Source: Streptomyces atratus
GTDB taxonomy: Bacteria > Actinomycetota > Actinomycetes > Streptomycetales > Streptomycetaceae
Assembly: GCF_900119365.1 (NCBI RefSeq)
Contig: NZ_FPJO01000008.1
Coordinates: forward strand, 62,001-126,000
Reading direction: 5' to 3'
Length of the DNA: 64,000 nt
Shown: positions 24,420 to 33,718 of the stretch, piece after piece
Layout of the letters: the number at the start of each line of letters is the position of its first letter
Numbering within the stretch: position 1 is the first letter of the stretch
Program-made: the position numbers and the translations under genes
The notes under the pieces: generated by a model
What the model saw: only the letters and a program-made list of their open reading frames with translations
Databases searched by the model: none
What the model was told of the DNA's origin: nothing

Positions 24420-26672
24420 TCATGAAGCGGGCAAGCGCATGAGCGGTTCGAGAAACGGGCTCGGACGGCTGTGCCAGAAGATGGCGAGGCTGTCCCGGGA
24501 CCGGGTGGCCGCAACGAAGAGCAGCGAGCGGGCCCGCTGGAGCTCGCGCCGGTAGCGGACGGCATCGGCGTTCCGTAGGCGGGTGACCGCCTCCCGGGGC
24601 ACGAGTCCGTCCCGAACCCCCGCGATGACCATGCGCTGGTACTCGAGTCCCTTGAAGCGGAACATCGTGCCGATGTGGACGCCTTCGTCTCCACGGGGGC
24701 CCTCAGGGCCGATCTCGACGGCCTTGATCCCCTTGTGGGCGAGCAGGGTGTAAGCCAGCTCGCTCGCCATGGCGTTGGTCGGAACGCAGACGGCGATCTG
24801 CCCGGGCGGTGTCGGCAGGGCGATCCAGTCGGCGAGGAGCGCGGCGATCGACTCCTGCTCGGACTCCCAGTCGTCGCAACCGTGCAACTGCGGAAGGCTT
24901 CCGGTCAGGACGGACCTGTACCCGGCCAGGTCCTCGCTGCTGCCGTCCAGGTCGTCGAAGCTTTCGCCGCTGAGCACACCGAGTGCGGAGCCGAGGATCT
25001 GCCGGGTCGTTCGGTAGCTCAATGTCAGCTTGGCCGAGCGTCCGCGGATGTGGACACCGAGGCTTCCCAACGTGACCTGGTTGCCGTAGATGCGCTGGTG
25101 TGTGTCGCCCACGAGGAAGATGTCGTTGGCGGCACGCGGCGCCATCGCCCGCAGCAGCTTCCAGTGCGCGGCCCGCAGGTCCTGTGCCTCGTCGACGACG
25201 ATGTGCTGGAAGCGGTGCCGCAGCCAGCCCGCGGAGCCGGCCTGAAGATGGATGTTGTCAAGACCGCCCGCCTCCTCCCGCTGACGCTCGACGTTCTGGA
25301 TCCGCCGCTCGCGGTCCATCTCCAGCCGGGCCGCACGCTCGGCGACCTGTTCCCAGGTCTGCCGTCCGAGGCGGTCGAGTCGCTGGGTGAACCGCTCCGC
25401 GAGCTGCCAGATCTCGGCGCGCTCGGCCCGCGCGATGTTCTTGCCCCGGCCGGCTCGCCGCGCACGGAAGTATTCGGTCCGGGAGACGACGGCCTGGCCC
25501 AGGATGACCTGCGACCACTCGTCGTGCAGGAACTGGACGTCCCACCCGGTTTCGCCCAGCTCGTCGAGCATGGCACGCCACTCACGGAGAGCCTGGCTCT
25601 CGTCGAGAGTCTGCTTGGCGCTTCCGGGCTCGGCCTCGCGCACGACGCGCAGCGCGAGCTGATCGACGTGACTGATCTCCACGCGCGCCAACAGCTTCTC
25701 GCCGCCCAGTTGGAGCAGCCGGGACCTGAGGTCGGCGGCAAGGTTCTTGTTGTACGTGGTGAGGAGGACGGGCTTGTTACGGCCGGGAGGCAGCCGGTCC
25801 ACCAGGTGCTTGACCCGGTGCAGGGCCACGATGGTCTTGCCGGTGCCCGGCCCGCCCCCTACCCGGGCGGGACCCGAGTACTCGCGCTCGACGAGCCGGG
25901 ACTGGGTCGGGTGGAGGAATACCTTCCACCGACCGAAGTCGCCGCCCTCCAGGGCTTCGCGCAGCGCCTCGTCCGTCGTCGTGACCATGGTGGCCGGCCG
26001 CTCGGCGGCGGCCCTGAAGTCGTCGGTGTCGACGGGGTCCGGTACGGAGACGGGACTGGTGATCTGCTCCAGCACCGCGTCGTACGACGCACCGTCGTGG
26101 AGTGCGAGCAGGACTTCCGCGGTGAGCTGAGGGGCGTACTCCGCCAGACCGAGGAGCTGATCCTCGGTGGTCAGGGTCCGGACGACCGGTACGAGCGGTC
26201 CCGCGACGCCGAGGTCGGTGAGCTGCTCGTCGGAGAACGCGGCGAACAGCGGGACGGGGGCGGGCGCGGGCGCCGGGGCGGGCTCGGCGGCGGGCCCGGG
26301 AGCCGCTGCTCGGCGAAGGACGCTCTCCTCGACGATCTGGAGATCGACGTACTCGATGCCGCCGGTGATCCGGTTGATGCCGTACGAGAGCCGGTCGAGC
26401 TTCTCGTACGCCTCCTTGCGGTGCTTGACGGAGACGATGAGCCAGTCGGTGTCCGCCAGACGCAGCAGCAGGACCCTGTACTCGTCATTGACGCGGGCCG
26501 ACCAGAGCCGGTCGTGGCCCTCCAGCTGCTTCAGCCGCAGGCCCCGGAGCTGAGGGTTCTCCTTGAACTTGTGCTGGAAGTCGTAGATCGCGCCCTTGAC
26601 CGCACGCGGCAGCCTCAGGATCTCCTTGTCCGCCTTGTCGAGCAGACGCAGGGTCACGCCCGTGGTCGTCAT
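24420..26672 (-). CDS. UvrD/Rep-type helicase with RelE/ParE-like N-terminal domain
   Basis: 750 residues. The first 95 or so (LRLLDKADKEILRLPRAVKG, LRGLRLKQLEGHDRLWSARV, EYRVLLLRL, IVSVKHRKEAYEKL) have the order and ending of RelE/ParE mRNA-interferase/gyrase-toxin folds. A Pro/Ala linker near 130 leads to an SF1A helicase: Walker A GGGPGTGKTIVALHR (about 272), motif II VVDEAQDL (about 490), motif III VGDTHQRIYG, SYRTTRQIL, and C-terminal GTMFRFKGLEYQRMVIAG and VAATRSRDSL. The ATG overlaps the stop of the giant helicase (ATGA), so the two are made together. Whether the RelE-like domain is a toxin or a nucleic-acid-binding part is not known. Confidence 0.85.
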   Translation of the reverse strand: MTTTGVTLRLLDKADKEILRLPRAVKGAIYDFQHKFKENPQLRGLRLKQLEGHDRLWSARVNDEYRVLLLRLADTDWLIVSVKHRKEAYEKLDRLSYGINRITGGIEYVDLQIVEESVLRRAAAPGPAAEPAPAPAPAPVPLFAAFSDEQLTDLGVAGPLVPVVRTLTTEDQLLGLAEYAPQLTAEVLLALHDGASYDAVLEQITSPVSVPDPVDTDDFRAAAERPATMVTTTDEALREALEGGDFGRWKVFLHPTQSRLVEREYSGPARVGGGPGTGKTIVALHRVKHLVDRLPPGRNKPVLLTTYNKNLAADLRSRLLQLGGEKLLARVEISHVDQLALRVVREAEPGSAKQTLDESQALREWRAMLDELGETGWDVQFLHDEWSQVILGQAVVSRTEYFRARRAGRGKNIARAERAEIWQLAERFTQRLDRLGRQTWEQVAERAARLEMDRERRIQNVERQREEAGGLDNIHLQAGSAGWLRHRFQHIVVDEAQDLRAAHWKLLRAMAPRAANDIFLVGDTHQRIYGNQVTLGSLGVHIRGRSAKLTLSYRTTRQILGSALGVLSGESFDDLDGSSEDLAGYRSVLTGSLPQLHGCDDWESEQESIAALLADWIALPTPPGQIAVCVPTNAMASELAYTLLAHKGIKAVEIGPEGPRGDEGVHIGTMFRFKGLEYQRMVIAGVRDGLVPREAVTRLRNADAVRYRRELQRARSLLFVAATRSRDSLAIFWHSRPSPFLEPLMRLPAS

Positions 26673-29600
26673 CGCTGCTGGTCTCCGTCGTTCGTGTCTT
26701 CGCCCTCCGCCGCGGCGAGGAGGTCCTTGATGTCCAGCGGGGTGCAGGAGGCGGCTGTGCGGATCCACCAGCCTGCCGAGGCGAAGGCCCTGTCCCGGTC
26801 CTCCGCATCGTGATCCCGTTCCCCGTCGGTCGGACGGTGGGCCGTCACCACTGCGATCCGGGCGGAGGGCCAGGCGAGTTCGGCCATCCAACCGTGCTCG
26901 TCCAGCTCGTAGCCGGCTTCCGGCGGCACCACGCCCAGCGCGCGAAGCCCCTGGCTGAGGGGGAGCAGGCCGGGTTCATCGGGGTCGAGGAACTCCAGTA
27001 CCTGCTCCCAGCCGGTGTCATGAGCCGTGTCGGAGGACTGGGCCGGCCGAGATGTGGGGATGACCGGGGCGGGCGGCCCTACTGCCAGGTCTCCGGCGGG
27101 GCTCGCCGCAACGGCGGCCGGCCGCTCGACCCGCTGGGATTCGAGCCAGCCCGAGCCCCCGGTGACGGCGAGGCCGTCGGTGGTGAAGCCCTCCAGCAGG
27201 CTGGCCGTCAACTGGACACTGTCACCGCCTCCGTGCTCCAGGAACTGCAGCACATTGCTCCAGTAGAGCCAGCCCTGCCAACGCCGCTTGTGCCCGGCCT
27301 CGTCCGAGAGGGCCCGGTCGCTGTCGTCGAGCAGGGTCAGCGCGGTCCACACCGGCGGCCGGTGCCGACCGTCCGCGGTAGCCGTGACCACGCATCCTGC
27401 GGCGTCGACCGCGGAGAGCAGCTGCACCGGTCCCTTGGGCCCCTGCGGGGCGCCGCCCCGCAGCGCGGTGAGCAGTTGCTCGCCGACCGCTTGAGGGTGC
27501 AGTGCGGCGATCCGGGCTCCGGCGCCCAGCAGCCCCGCGACGGCGGCCTCGGCGCGCTGCTGCCACAAGGAAGCGTCCGGGGCACGCAGATGGGCGATCA
27601 GAAGGTCAGCCGGATTCACCCAGAGGTTCGCGGACAGCTCGCCCGGCAGGCCGCCGTGCACGCCCGCGTAGTAGTCACGGGCACGCTTCTGGCCCTGCTC
27701 GCCGTACGGCACCCAGACCGGGTGCTCCGGCCCCGTGCTCGCGTAGCCCGTGTCACGGACCCGGGTCCGCCACTCCTTCACGTCGTAGTAGGTGAGCTGG
27801 AAGACCCGCACCCCGTCGGCGCGCAGCCGGGTGCGCTTGACGGCGTCGTCGGCCAGCCTGTCCTTGTGCTTCGGCCCGGCATGGAACTCGTATCCGTCGA
27901 GGTAGAGCGCGATCCGCGGACCGGGTGCGTCGGTGCGCTCGAAGAGTACGTCGGGGCGGGTGCCGTCGAGGACCCGCTGCTGGGAGACCCGCCAGCTGAC
28001 GGTGGCCCCGTCGACGCCGGTCAGTCGCAGGTCCAGCGAGTACGTTCCGGCCGTGGTCGTGTAGGCGTCCGCGCTGGCCTTGGCCGAGGGCTGCTTCGCC
28101 CATTCGCCCAAGGTCTCCAGGAACATGACCTCCAGATCGCTCTCGGCCTGCCGCTCCAGCGGGATCTGGTGGGTGGCCGTGACCGGTGAGGTGGCCCAGT
28201 CGCCGCCGTCGGCTCCCAGCAGCTCGTCGAACATCTGCCGGACCTCGTTGCGGCTGACCTTGTCGTAGTCGCCGGCCGGTACGCGGCGCAGCAGGCAGCG
28301 GTGGCAGCCGTCGAGGCCCTTCTCGATGCACGGGCAGCTGTCGATCACCTCGCGAGCCCTCAGCAGCACTTCGCGGAAGCCGTCGGAGGTGGCGAGCCGG
28401 TGCAGGTAGCCGGTGCCGCCCGGCAGACGGTCGTAGACGACGAGGAAACGACGAGGCCATTCCGGGTCGTTGCCGTCGGGCATGGACGCGGCGGTGATGT
28501 CGATGTGGTCCGGGTCGCCGCCGTAGCGTGCGGCGATGCCCACGAACAGGGCGGCGGTGAAGGACGCGAGGCGTTCCTTGACACGGGCGACCGACGCGGG
28601 AAGCAGGATACGGACGGCCTCGGTGGTCAGCTCGTGGGCCAGGAGCAGGGGGACGTCCTCCCCCTTCCCCTGGCCTTCCGGGGTGCTCGTACGGACCTTG
28701 CGGCGCGGGCACCACAGCTGGTGGTGAGCGCTGGCCCTGGTCGCCGCGGCAAGGGATTCGGTGAGTGCGTCCTGGTGGTGGTCCACGACCGGGCGTCCCT
28801 CGGAGGTGGCGCCGCCGCAGCTCGTGCAGACGTAGAACGGGTTGATCCGTACGTCGGCCCCGGCGAGGGGCACGGTGCTGCTGCCGTCCTGGCGGTCGAG
28901 GCCCAGGTTCAGCGTGCGCACCACCGCATGGCGGGTGAAGTCGACGCCGAAGACGGCGGTGTCGTGGCGCCAGGAGCCCGTGGCCAGATGCACGGGGTCG
29001 ATGTCCACCGTCGTGAGGACGGCGTACCTCTTGCTGTCGCGCTCGTCCTTGTCGTCGCGGACCCGGGCGTCGTCCCGCTTGTCGCGCGACATGACCCGCT
29101 TCGGTTCGAGAACGCGCTGGACACAGCCGGCGTCGGCGATCTCCCGGCCGCCGCACCGGGGGCAGGGCGAGGCATCGGCCTGGGCGTTCTCCGTACGGAT
29201 GTAGCCGCACGCGGGGCACAGCCGCCACACCGACCAGGCACGACGCTCCGGACTGCCGATGTCCAGGGCCCGGACGACGTGCTTGTAGCCGTTGACGTAA
29301 AAGCTGTTTCCGGGCGCCAGTTCGGACAGCGCGGACCGGCGTGAGCGCTCGTAGTCCCGGACCTCGCTGTGGTAACTCTTCTTGGCCCCTTCGGCCTCGG
29401 GCTGCTCGGTCCAGTAGAGGGTGGCCTCCAACTGCGTGGTGGTGTCCGAGAGGGTGTAGTTGGGCAGGAGACCGAGCTCGACGAGGGCTCCGTGGGCACT
29501 GGTCTGGTTCAGGTCGCGCAGCAGGTTGCCCGTCGCGTAGCGCTCGGCGCGCAACTCGCGCCATTCGCGTTCCTGCTCGGGATCGCTGCGTACGAGCTGG

Positions 29601-32600
29601 TCCATCGCCGTGTCGATGGCGTGGATCCGGCGCCGGAGTTCCTCACCGCGGCCGGTCCATTCCTCCTCGGCCTCCTGGAGCGCGCGCACGATGCCACCGC
29701 ACGCGTACGTGCGCAGCTCTTCGGCGGCCTGGTCGGAGACCCCGGTGTCCGGCCGGCCCGGGAGGGAGGGGAAGAGGTCCAGGAACGATTCGACGAGCAC
29801 GGCGCCATGGGCGAGGGCGGCGTCCGCGAGCTCCTGGCACCATGCCGTGCTGCCGAACAGCGCCGACACCAGGCGCGGCGCGGGCTGCAGCGGCTCACCG
29901 TCGCTCGTCGTGAGCCGGCCCCGGGCCGCGAGGTCCAGAAGGTGCGCCGTGTACTGGCGGCGCAGGATCTCCACCGCGGAGAGGTAGCAGCCGGGCGGCA
30001 CGATGTCCCCGGCGATCATCTCCCGCGGCTCGTCGAGGTAGTACAGATCGCGGGCCCGGCGGCCGCCGAAGGCCACCACCAGGGCGTTGCCCGTCTTGCG
30101 GCCCGAGCGGCCCGCTCGCTGCACGTAGTTGGCAGGGCCCTTCGGAAGCGATCCCAGCAGGACGGCGGACAGGTCTCCGATGTCGATGCCGAGCTCCAGA
30201 GTCGGAGTGCACGACAGCACGTTCGGGTCGGTGTAGTGGGTGCCGTCGCGGAAGGCCCGCTCCACGCGCTCCCGCTGGGGCCGGGTGAGCATGCCGGTGT
30301 GCTCGGCAGTGACCACCCGGAAGGTGCTACCCGTCCGGTACAGGTGCCGGTAGTAGTCATCGCGGTAGTCGCGCGGCCGGGGGCCGCCGAAGCTGGTGGA
30401 ACCGGAGGCCGGCACCGTGGCCTGGCCCGGTTGCGGTGCGGTGATCCGCCCGCGGCACCGGTACCGGGGACAAGGATGGCCGTACCAGCGGGTCCGCCGG
30501 GAGGGATGTACCACCTGCTGCCAGCCGCACGCCTCACAGGCGACGAAGGCCTTGTTGACGATGTCGTCCTCGAGCAGCCGCACCTCGATGTGGCCGGGCT
30601 GCAGGCCGTAGACCTTCGTCGTCCGGTCCTGTGCCGTCCGCACCGCGAGGAGCCCCTCGTCGACGAGGACGGGCAGCAGCCTGCGGAGGTACTCGGCCGC
30701 TCCGGGGGCGTCGAGGCCCAGGCACCGGCGCGCCCAGTCCTGGTACCAGCCGGCGCGGGCTGTCATCGAGTCGAAGTCGGACCTGCCCTTGTCGCCATCG
30801 AGCAGGAAGCGCGGCGCGGCCACACTGTCGGGGAACGCCGGCATGCCGTCGGGCCGGCCGCCCCAGATCTTGAACCGGGTCACCCCGGCGTCCTTCATCC
30901 ACGGCTCCAGCCACCGGTGCCGGACCCCGCCGCGCAGCCGGACCCGCTCCAGCAGTCCGCGGACGAAGGCCAGATAGCGCTCGGCCGTCGGCAGGCCGGT
31001 GCCGAGCAGCTGACCGGGCAGGGCCATGTGCACGTCGCGGGCGAGCACGGTGATCCGGTGCTGATCCTCGATGACGACCTCGGCGACCGCCGTCCGGGTC
31101 AGCTCCAGGGTGCGGCCCTGCCGGGAACGGAGTCCGAACTCCATGACAGTGGCGAAGGCGAGCCGCTCTCCGATGAGCTTCCAGGTCCGAAGGTCGCCCG
31201 TGCCCCGCCCGGAGAGCAGCCGGTCCACGCCCGGCTCGTCATACAGGTCGGGCGGGACGACGGCGGCGAGGGCCTGTGGATCCTCGACGGAGTCGAGCAC
31301 GTTCCCGATCAGGTCGTTGAGAGCCGACGGCTTGCCGGACTCGTCCAGGTTGCGCGCGAGGAGCGAGCGCAGCGAGAACGTGAACGACCGGTTCGCCACG
31401 TAACCCGCGCGGTGGGCGGCGTCCTGGGTCGAGTCGTTGAACAGGAGGGTCTTGCGCTCCTCCGCTTCGAGCGCGACCTCCTGGCCGGTGAACAGCTGGG
31501 TCACCGTCGCGGCTGCCAGTGCGGCCGGCCGAGTGCCGAGGAAACGCATCGCGTTGTCGGTGTCGCAGGCGGGGCAGCGCTGATCGACGGCGGCTCGGTC
31601 GGCGGTCTTCTTCTCGGTGATCGCCAGGACGAAGCCGGCGTCCTGGAGGTTCCCGGCGTCCTGGGCGACCGGGAGCCGGTACGTACCCTGAGCACCGTCC
31701 AGGATCAGCGCCGGTGGCTGTCCGCCTCCCGCCGCGGGCCGGGACTGGTTGACCGCTGCAAGTGTGTCCTCCTGTTCCGCAGGCGTGGCGGCGATGAAAT
31801 AGCGGACCCGCCGCTTCTCCCGCCCCACGCTGGCGCGCCAGATCTTGTCGTGGGCCATCACCAGCTGCTGGGGATCGGCCTCCGGGGAGACGGCCGCCCA
31901 GCCGGAGCGGCCGCAGTTGCGGCAGTACACGGCGGGCAGCCTTATGCTCGCCTGTCGCACGGCGGTGTCCGCGCCGATCGCCGACTGCGCGCGATGCGAG
32001 CGCGCCACGTACCCGATCTGACCGGCTTCGGGCTCCTCGTCGCCCTCAGGGGGCGTCGCGGGCAGGGCGGAGCGTCGAGCGCGATCGTCCTCGTACCAGT
32101 GGAACTCGGGCTTGCCGGGGCCGACTCCGCGCACGATCCGGCCGACCGGCCGGACCCACAGGTGGGTCTCCACGTGAAGCAGGGGCCGCGGGCGGCGCTC
32201 GTCCGACTCCGGATCACGGGCGGCCGACAGCAGGGCGACGAACCGCGCGAGCGCGGCGAGGGCGAGGCGGGGATTCTCCCGGGCGGTCCGGCCCCAGGTG
32301 TACCCGAACCGGCCGAGGCGGTCGCGGAGCTCCCATTCGCTCAGCGGGTCCCCGTCGAGAAGGGACAGCACCCCCTGAGTGAAGTCGTGCTGCTTGAGCA
32401 GCCGTCCGATCTCGAAGGCGGACAGGCCCTGCTGTCCCAGCATCCGTGCCGCCAGGGCGTTGAGATCGAGCTTGTCCGGACGGGACACCACGTCGGGGCC
32501 GCCCGAGCAGGCGATGACCTCCTCGGGCGAAGGCGGTTCGGGCAGCCCGTAGTTCACCGGTCCGGTGAACTGCTCGGGCGTCATCCGTTCCTCGCCCACC

Positions 32601-33490
32601 AGCGCGTCCGGGGAGAACGGCATCCCGAAGACCTGCGCCGCCACCTCCAGGATGGAGCCGGGGCCGGCCCCGGGGCCGGACTCGCCGAGGGTCGCCGAGG
32701 TCGCCACCGGGCAGATCGAACCGAGGGGACGCCCGGGCTCGCTCCGGCCCGTGGTCATCGCCAGGCGGCGCAGCAGCATGGCGACGTCCGTGCCCTGCGC
32801 CCCGTCGTAGGTGTGGAACTCGTCCAGCACCACGTACTGGATCCTGGAGTCCTGCCACAGCGCGCGGTCCTCGGTCCGCTGGAGCAGCAGATCGAGCATC
32901 TTGTAGTTCGTGATGAGCAGGTCGGGCGGCGACTGCCGCATCTCCTCGCGCCGCGTCATCACCCGGCGGAAGTCGGTGTCCGGCCGGTCGCCGATGTAGA
33001 GCCCCGCCGTCACCTGCGCCAGGTCCGGCTGTGAGAGACAGTCGCCGATGCGGCCGGCCTGATCGGTGGCGAGCGCGTTCATCGGATAGAGCAGCACGGC
33101 CTTGACCCCGCGGCGGCCGAGGGCTTTCTCGCGGCGGCAGTGGTCGAGGACGGGGACGAGGAACGACTCGGTCTTCCCGGAACCAGTCCCCGTCGTGACC
33201 AGCGTCGGCAGGGCGGGCCCGTGGAGCGTGCTCAGCCGCTCGTACGCCTTCGCCTGATGCCGGTACGGGGTGAATCCCGGGTTCCACTCCAGGTGCTTCT
33301 CCCAGCCGGCATCGGCCTTGTGGAAGGGGGTCCTGATCCGCAGATAGGGACCGCGGAACATCCCGGTCTCGGGATGCTCGAGGAACCGCTCCAGCGCCCG
33401 CCGCGTGTCCTCGTCGGTGAGCGCGTACGTCGTCGTGAGGTACTGGGTGAGACTGCCCCGCAGTTGTGCTGCGGCCAGCGTGGGCCTCAC
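26669..33490 (-). CDS. Giant DEAD-box helicase with DUF1998 and C-terminal nuclease-like domain (DrmAB/DruE-like)
   Basis: 2273 residues from a GTG with GAAGGAG 6 nt upstream; the frame stays open 65 codons further but without start signals. SF2 helicase: Walker A TTGTGSGKTESF (about 100), DEFH box VVLDEFHTYDG (about 220), ATSATLGE, and motif VI QRAGRSGR (about 1122). Cys pairs suggest zinc ribbons (YCRNCGRSG, RCPACDTDN, LCPACGYIR, PCPRCGG). DUF1998-type end: YDRLPGGTGYLHRL and SCPCIEKGLDGCHRCL (about 1716). Beyond it, RPDVLFERTD and IALYLDGYEFHAG (about 1858) followed by RADGVRVFQLTYYDV match the Vsr/DUF559 nuclease pattern. Domain order resembles DISARM DrmA+DrmB fused, or Druantia DruE. 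Confidence 0.88.
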   Translation of the reverse strand: MRPTLAAAQLRGSLTQYLTTTYALTDEDTRRALERFLEHPETGMFRGPYLRIRTPFHKADAGWEKHLEWNPGFTPYRHQAKAYERLSTLHGPALPTLVTTGTGSGKTESFLVPVLDHCRREKALGRRGVKAVLLYPMNALATDQAGRIGDCLSQPDLAQVTAGLYIGDRPDTDFRRVMTRREEMRQSPPDLLITNYKMLDLLLQRTEDRALWQDSRIQYVVLDEFHTYDGAQGTDVAMLLRRLAMTTGRSEPGRPLGSICPVATSATLGESGPGAGPGSILEVAAQVFGMPFSPDALVGEERMTPEQFTGPVNYGLPEPPSPEEVIACSGGPDVVSRPDKLDLNALAARMLGQQGLSAFEIGRLLKQHDFTQGVLSLLDGDPLSEWELRDRLGRFGYTWGRTARENPRLALAALARFVALLSAARDPESDERRPRPLLHVETHLWVRPVGRIVRGVGPGKPEFHWYEDDRARRSALPATPPEGDEEPEAGQIGYVARSHRAQSAIGADTAVRQASIRLPAVYCRNCGRSGWAAVSPEADPQQLVMAHDKIWRASVGREKRRVRYFIAATPAEQEDTLAAVNQSRPAAGGGQPPALILDGAQGTYRLPVAQDAGNLQDAGFVLAITEKKTADRAAVDQRCPACDTDNAMRFLGTRPAALAAATVTQLFTGQEVALEAEERKTLLFNDSTQDAAHRAGYVANRSFTFSLRSLLARNLDESGKPSALNDLIGNVLDSVEDPQALAAVVPPDLYDEPGVDRLLSGRGTGDLRTWKLIGERLAFATVMEFGLRSRQGRTLELTRTAVAEVVIEDQHRITVLARDVHMALPGQLLGTGLPTAERYLAFVRGLLERVRLRGGVRHRWLEPWMKDAGVTRFKIWGGRPDGMPAFPDSVAAPRFLLDGDKGRSDFDSMTARAGWYQDWARRCLGLDAPGAAEYLRRLLPVLVDEGLLAVRTAQDRTTKVYGLQPGHIEVRLLEDDIVNKAFVACEACGWQQVVHPSRRTRWYGHPCPRYRCRGRITAPQPGQATVPASGSTSFGGPRPRDYRDDYYRHLYRTGSTFRVVTAEHTGMLTRPQRERVERAFRDGTHYTDPNVLSCTPTLELGIDIGDLSAVLLGSLPKGPANYVQRAGRSGRKTGNALVVAFGGRRARDLYYLDEPREMIAGDIVPPGCYLSAVEILRRQYTAHLLDLAARGRLTTSDGEPLQPAPRLVSALFGSTAWCQELADAALAHGAVLVESFLDLFPSLPGRPDTGVSDQAAEELRTYACGGIVRALQEAEEEWTGRGEELRRRIHAIDTAMDQLVRSDPEQEREWRELRAERYATGNLLRDLNQTSAHGALVELGLLPNYTLSDTTTQLEATLYWTEQPEAEGAKKSYHSEVRDYERSRRSALSELAPGNSFYVNGYKHVVRALDIGSPERRAWSVWRLCPACGYIRTENAQADASPCPRCGGREIADAGCVQRVLEPKRVMSRDKRDDARVRDDKDERDSKRYAVLTTVDIDPVHLATGSWRHDTAVFGVDFTRHAVVRTLNLGLDRQDGSSTVPLAGADVRINPFYVCTSCGGATSEGRPVVDHHQDALTESLAAATRASAHHQLWCPRRKVRTSTPEGQGKGEDVPLLLAHELTTEAVRILLPASVARVKERLASFTAALFVGIAARYGGDPDHIDITAASMPDGNDPEWPRRFLVVYDRLPGGTGYLHRLATSDGFREVLLRAREVIDSCPCIEKGLDGCHRCLLRRVPAGDYDKVSRNEVRQMFDELLGADGGDWATSPVTATHQIPLERQAESDLEVMFLETLGEWAKQPSAKASADAYTTTAGTYSLDLRLTGVDGATVSWRVSQQRVLDGTRPDVLFERTDAPGPRIALYLDGYEFHAGPKHKDRLADDAVKRTRLRADGVRVFQLTYYDVKEWRTRVRDTGYASTGPEHPVWVPYGEQGQKRARDYYAGVHGGLPGELSANLWVNPADLLIAHLRAPDASLWQQRAEAAVAGLLGAGARIAALHPQAVGEQLLTALRGGAPQGPKGPVQLLSAVDAAGCVVTATADGRHRPPVWTALTLLDDSDRALSDEAGHKRRWQGWLYWSNVLQFLEHGGGDSVQLTASLLEGFTTDGLAVTGGSGWLESQRVERPAAVAASPAGDLAVGPPAPVIPTSRPAQSSDTAHDTGWEQVLEFLDPDEPGLLPLSQGLRALGVVPPEAGYELDEHGWMAELAWPSARIAVVTAHRPTDGERDHDAEDRDRAFASAGWWIRTAASCTPLDIKDLLAAAEGEDTNDGDQQR

Positions 33491-33718
33491 GACGTTCTCC
33501 TTCGCCTCGTGCCAGGTCGGTGAGCTGTGGCAACGGTATATGTCGCCTCGGACAGGCGGGTCCGTAGTCCGGTTGACGAAGACCGGGACATGGCCGAATA
33601 GGAACCGATCCGAGTCTCGAACCTTTCCATTCCCGCTGTGGAGGCCACGGCTTTCACGTAAAGGGAGGTGCCGGGACCTCCGCAAGATCTACCATTCGCG
33701 AGCCGAGAAGGGGGAGCT
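33491..33718. promoter_or_regulatory. Divergent promoter region between two helicase genes
   Basis: 228 bp between the minus-strand giant helicase and the plus-strand SF1 helicase-PLD gene. A minus-strand TATACC (33540-33535), about 45 bp before the GTG at 33490, is a fair -10. On the plus strand TTGACG (about 33573) could be a -35, but no well-spaced -10 is seen. A shared control region would let both units respond together; inference. Confidence 0.3.

Noticed and set aside
29369-33034. 1221-codon open frame on the plus strand
   Set aside because: Antisense shadow of the giant helicase gene; no domain motif, and the helicase motifs on the other strand are clear.
33491-33685. 65-codon extension of the giant helicase to an ATG at 33685
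   Set aside because: It would cross the divergent control region, has non-coding-like composition, and the GTG at 33490 has GAAGGAG at ideal spacing.
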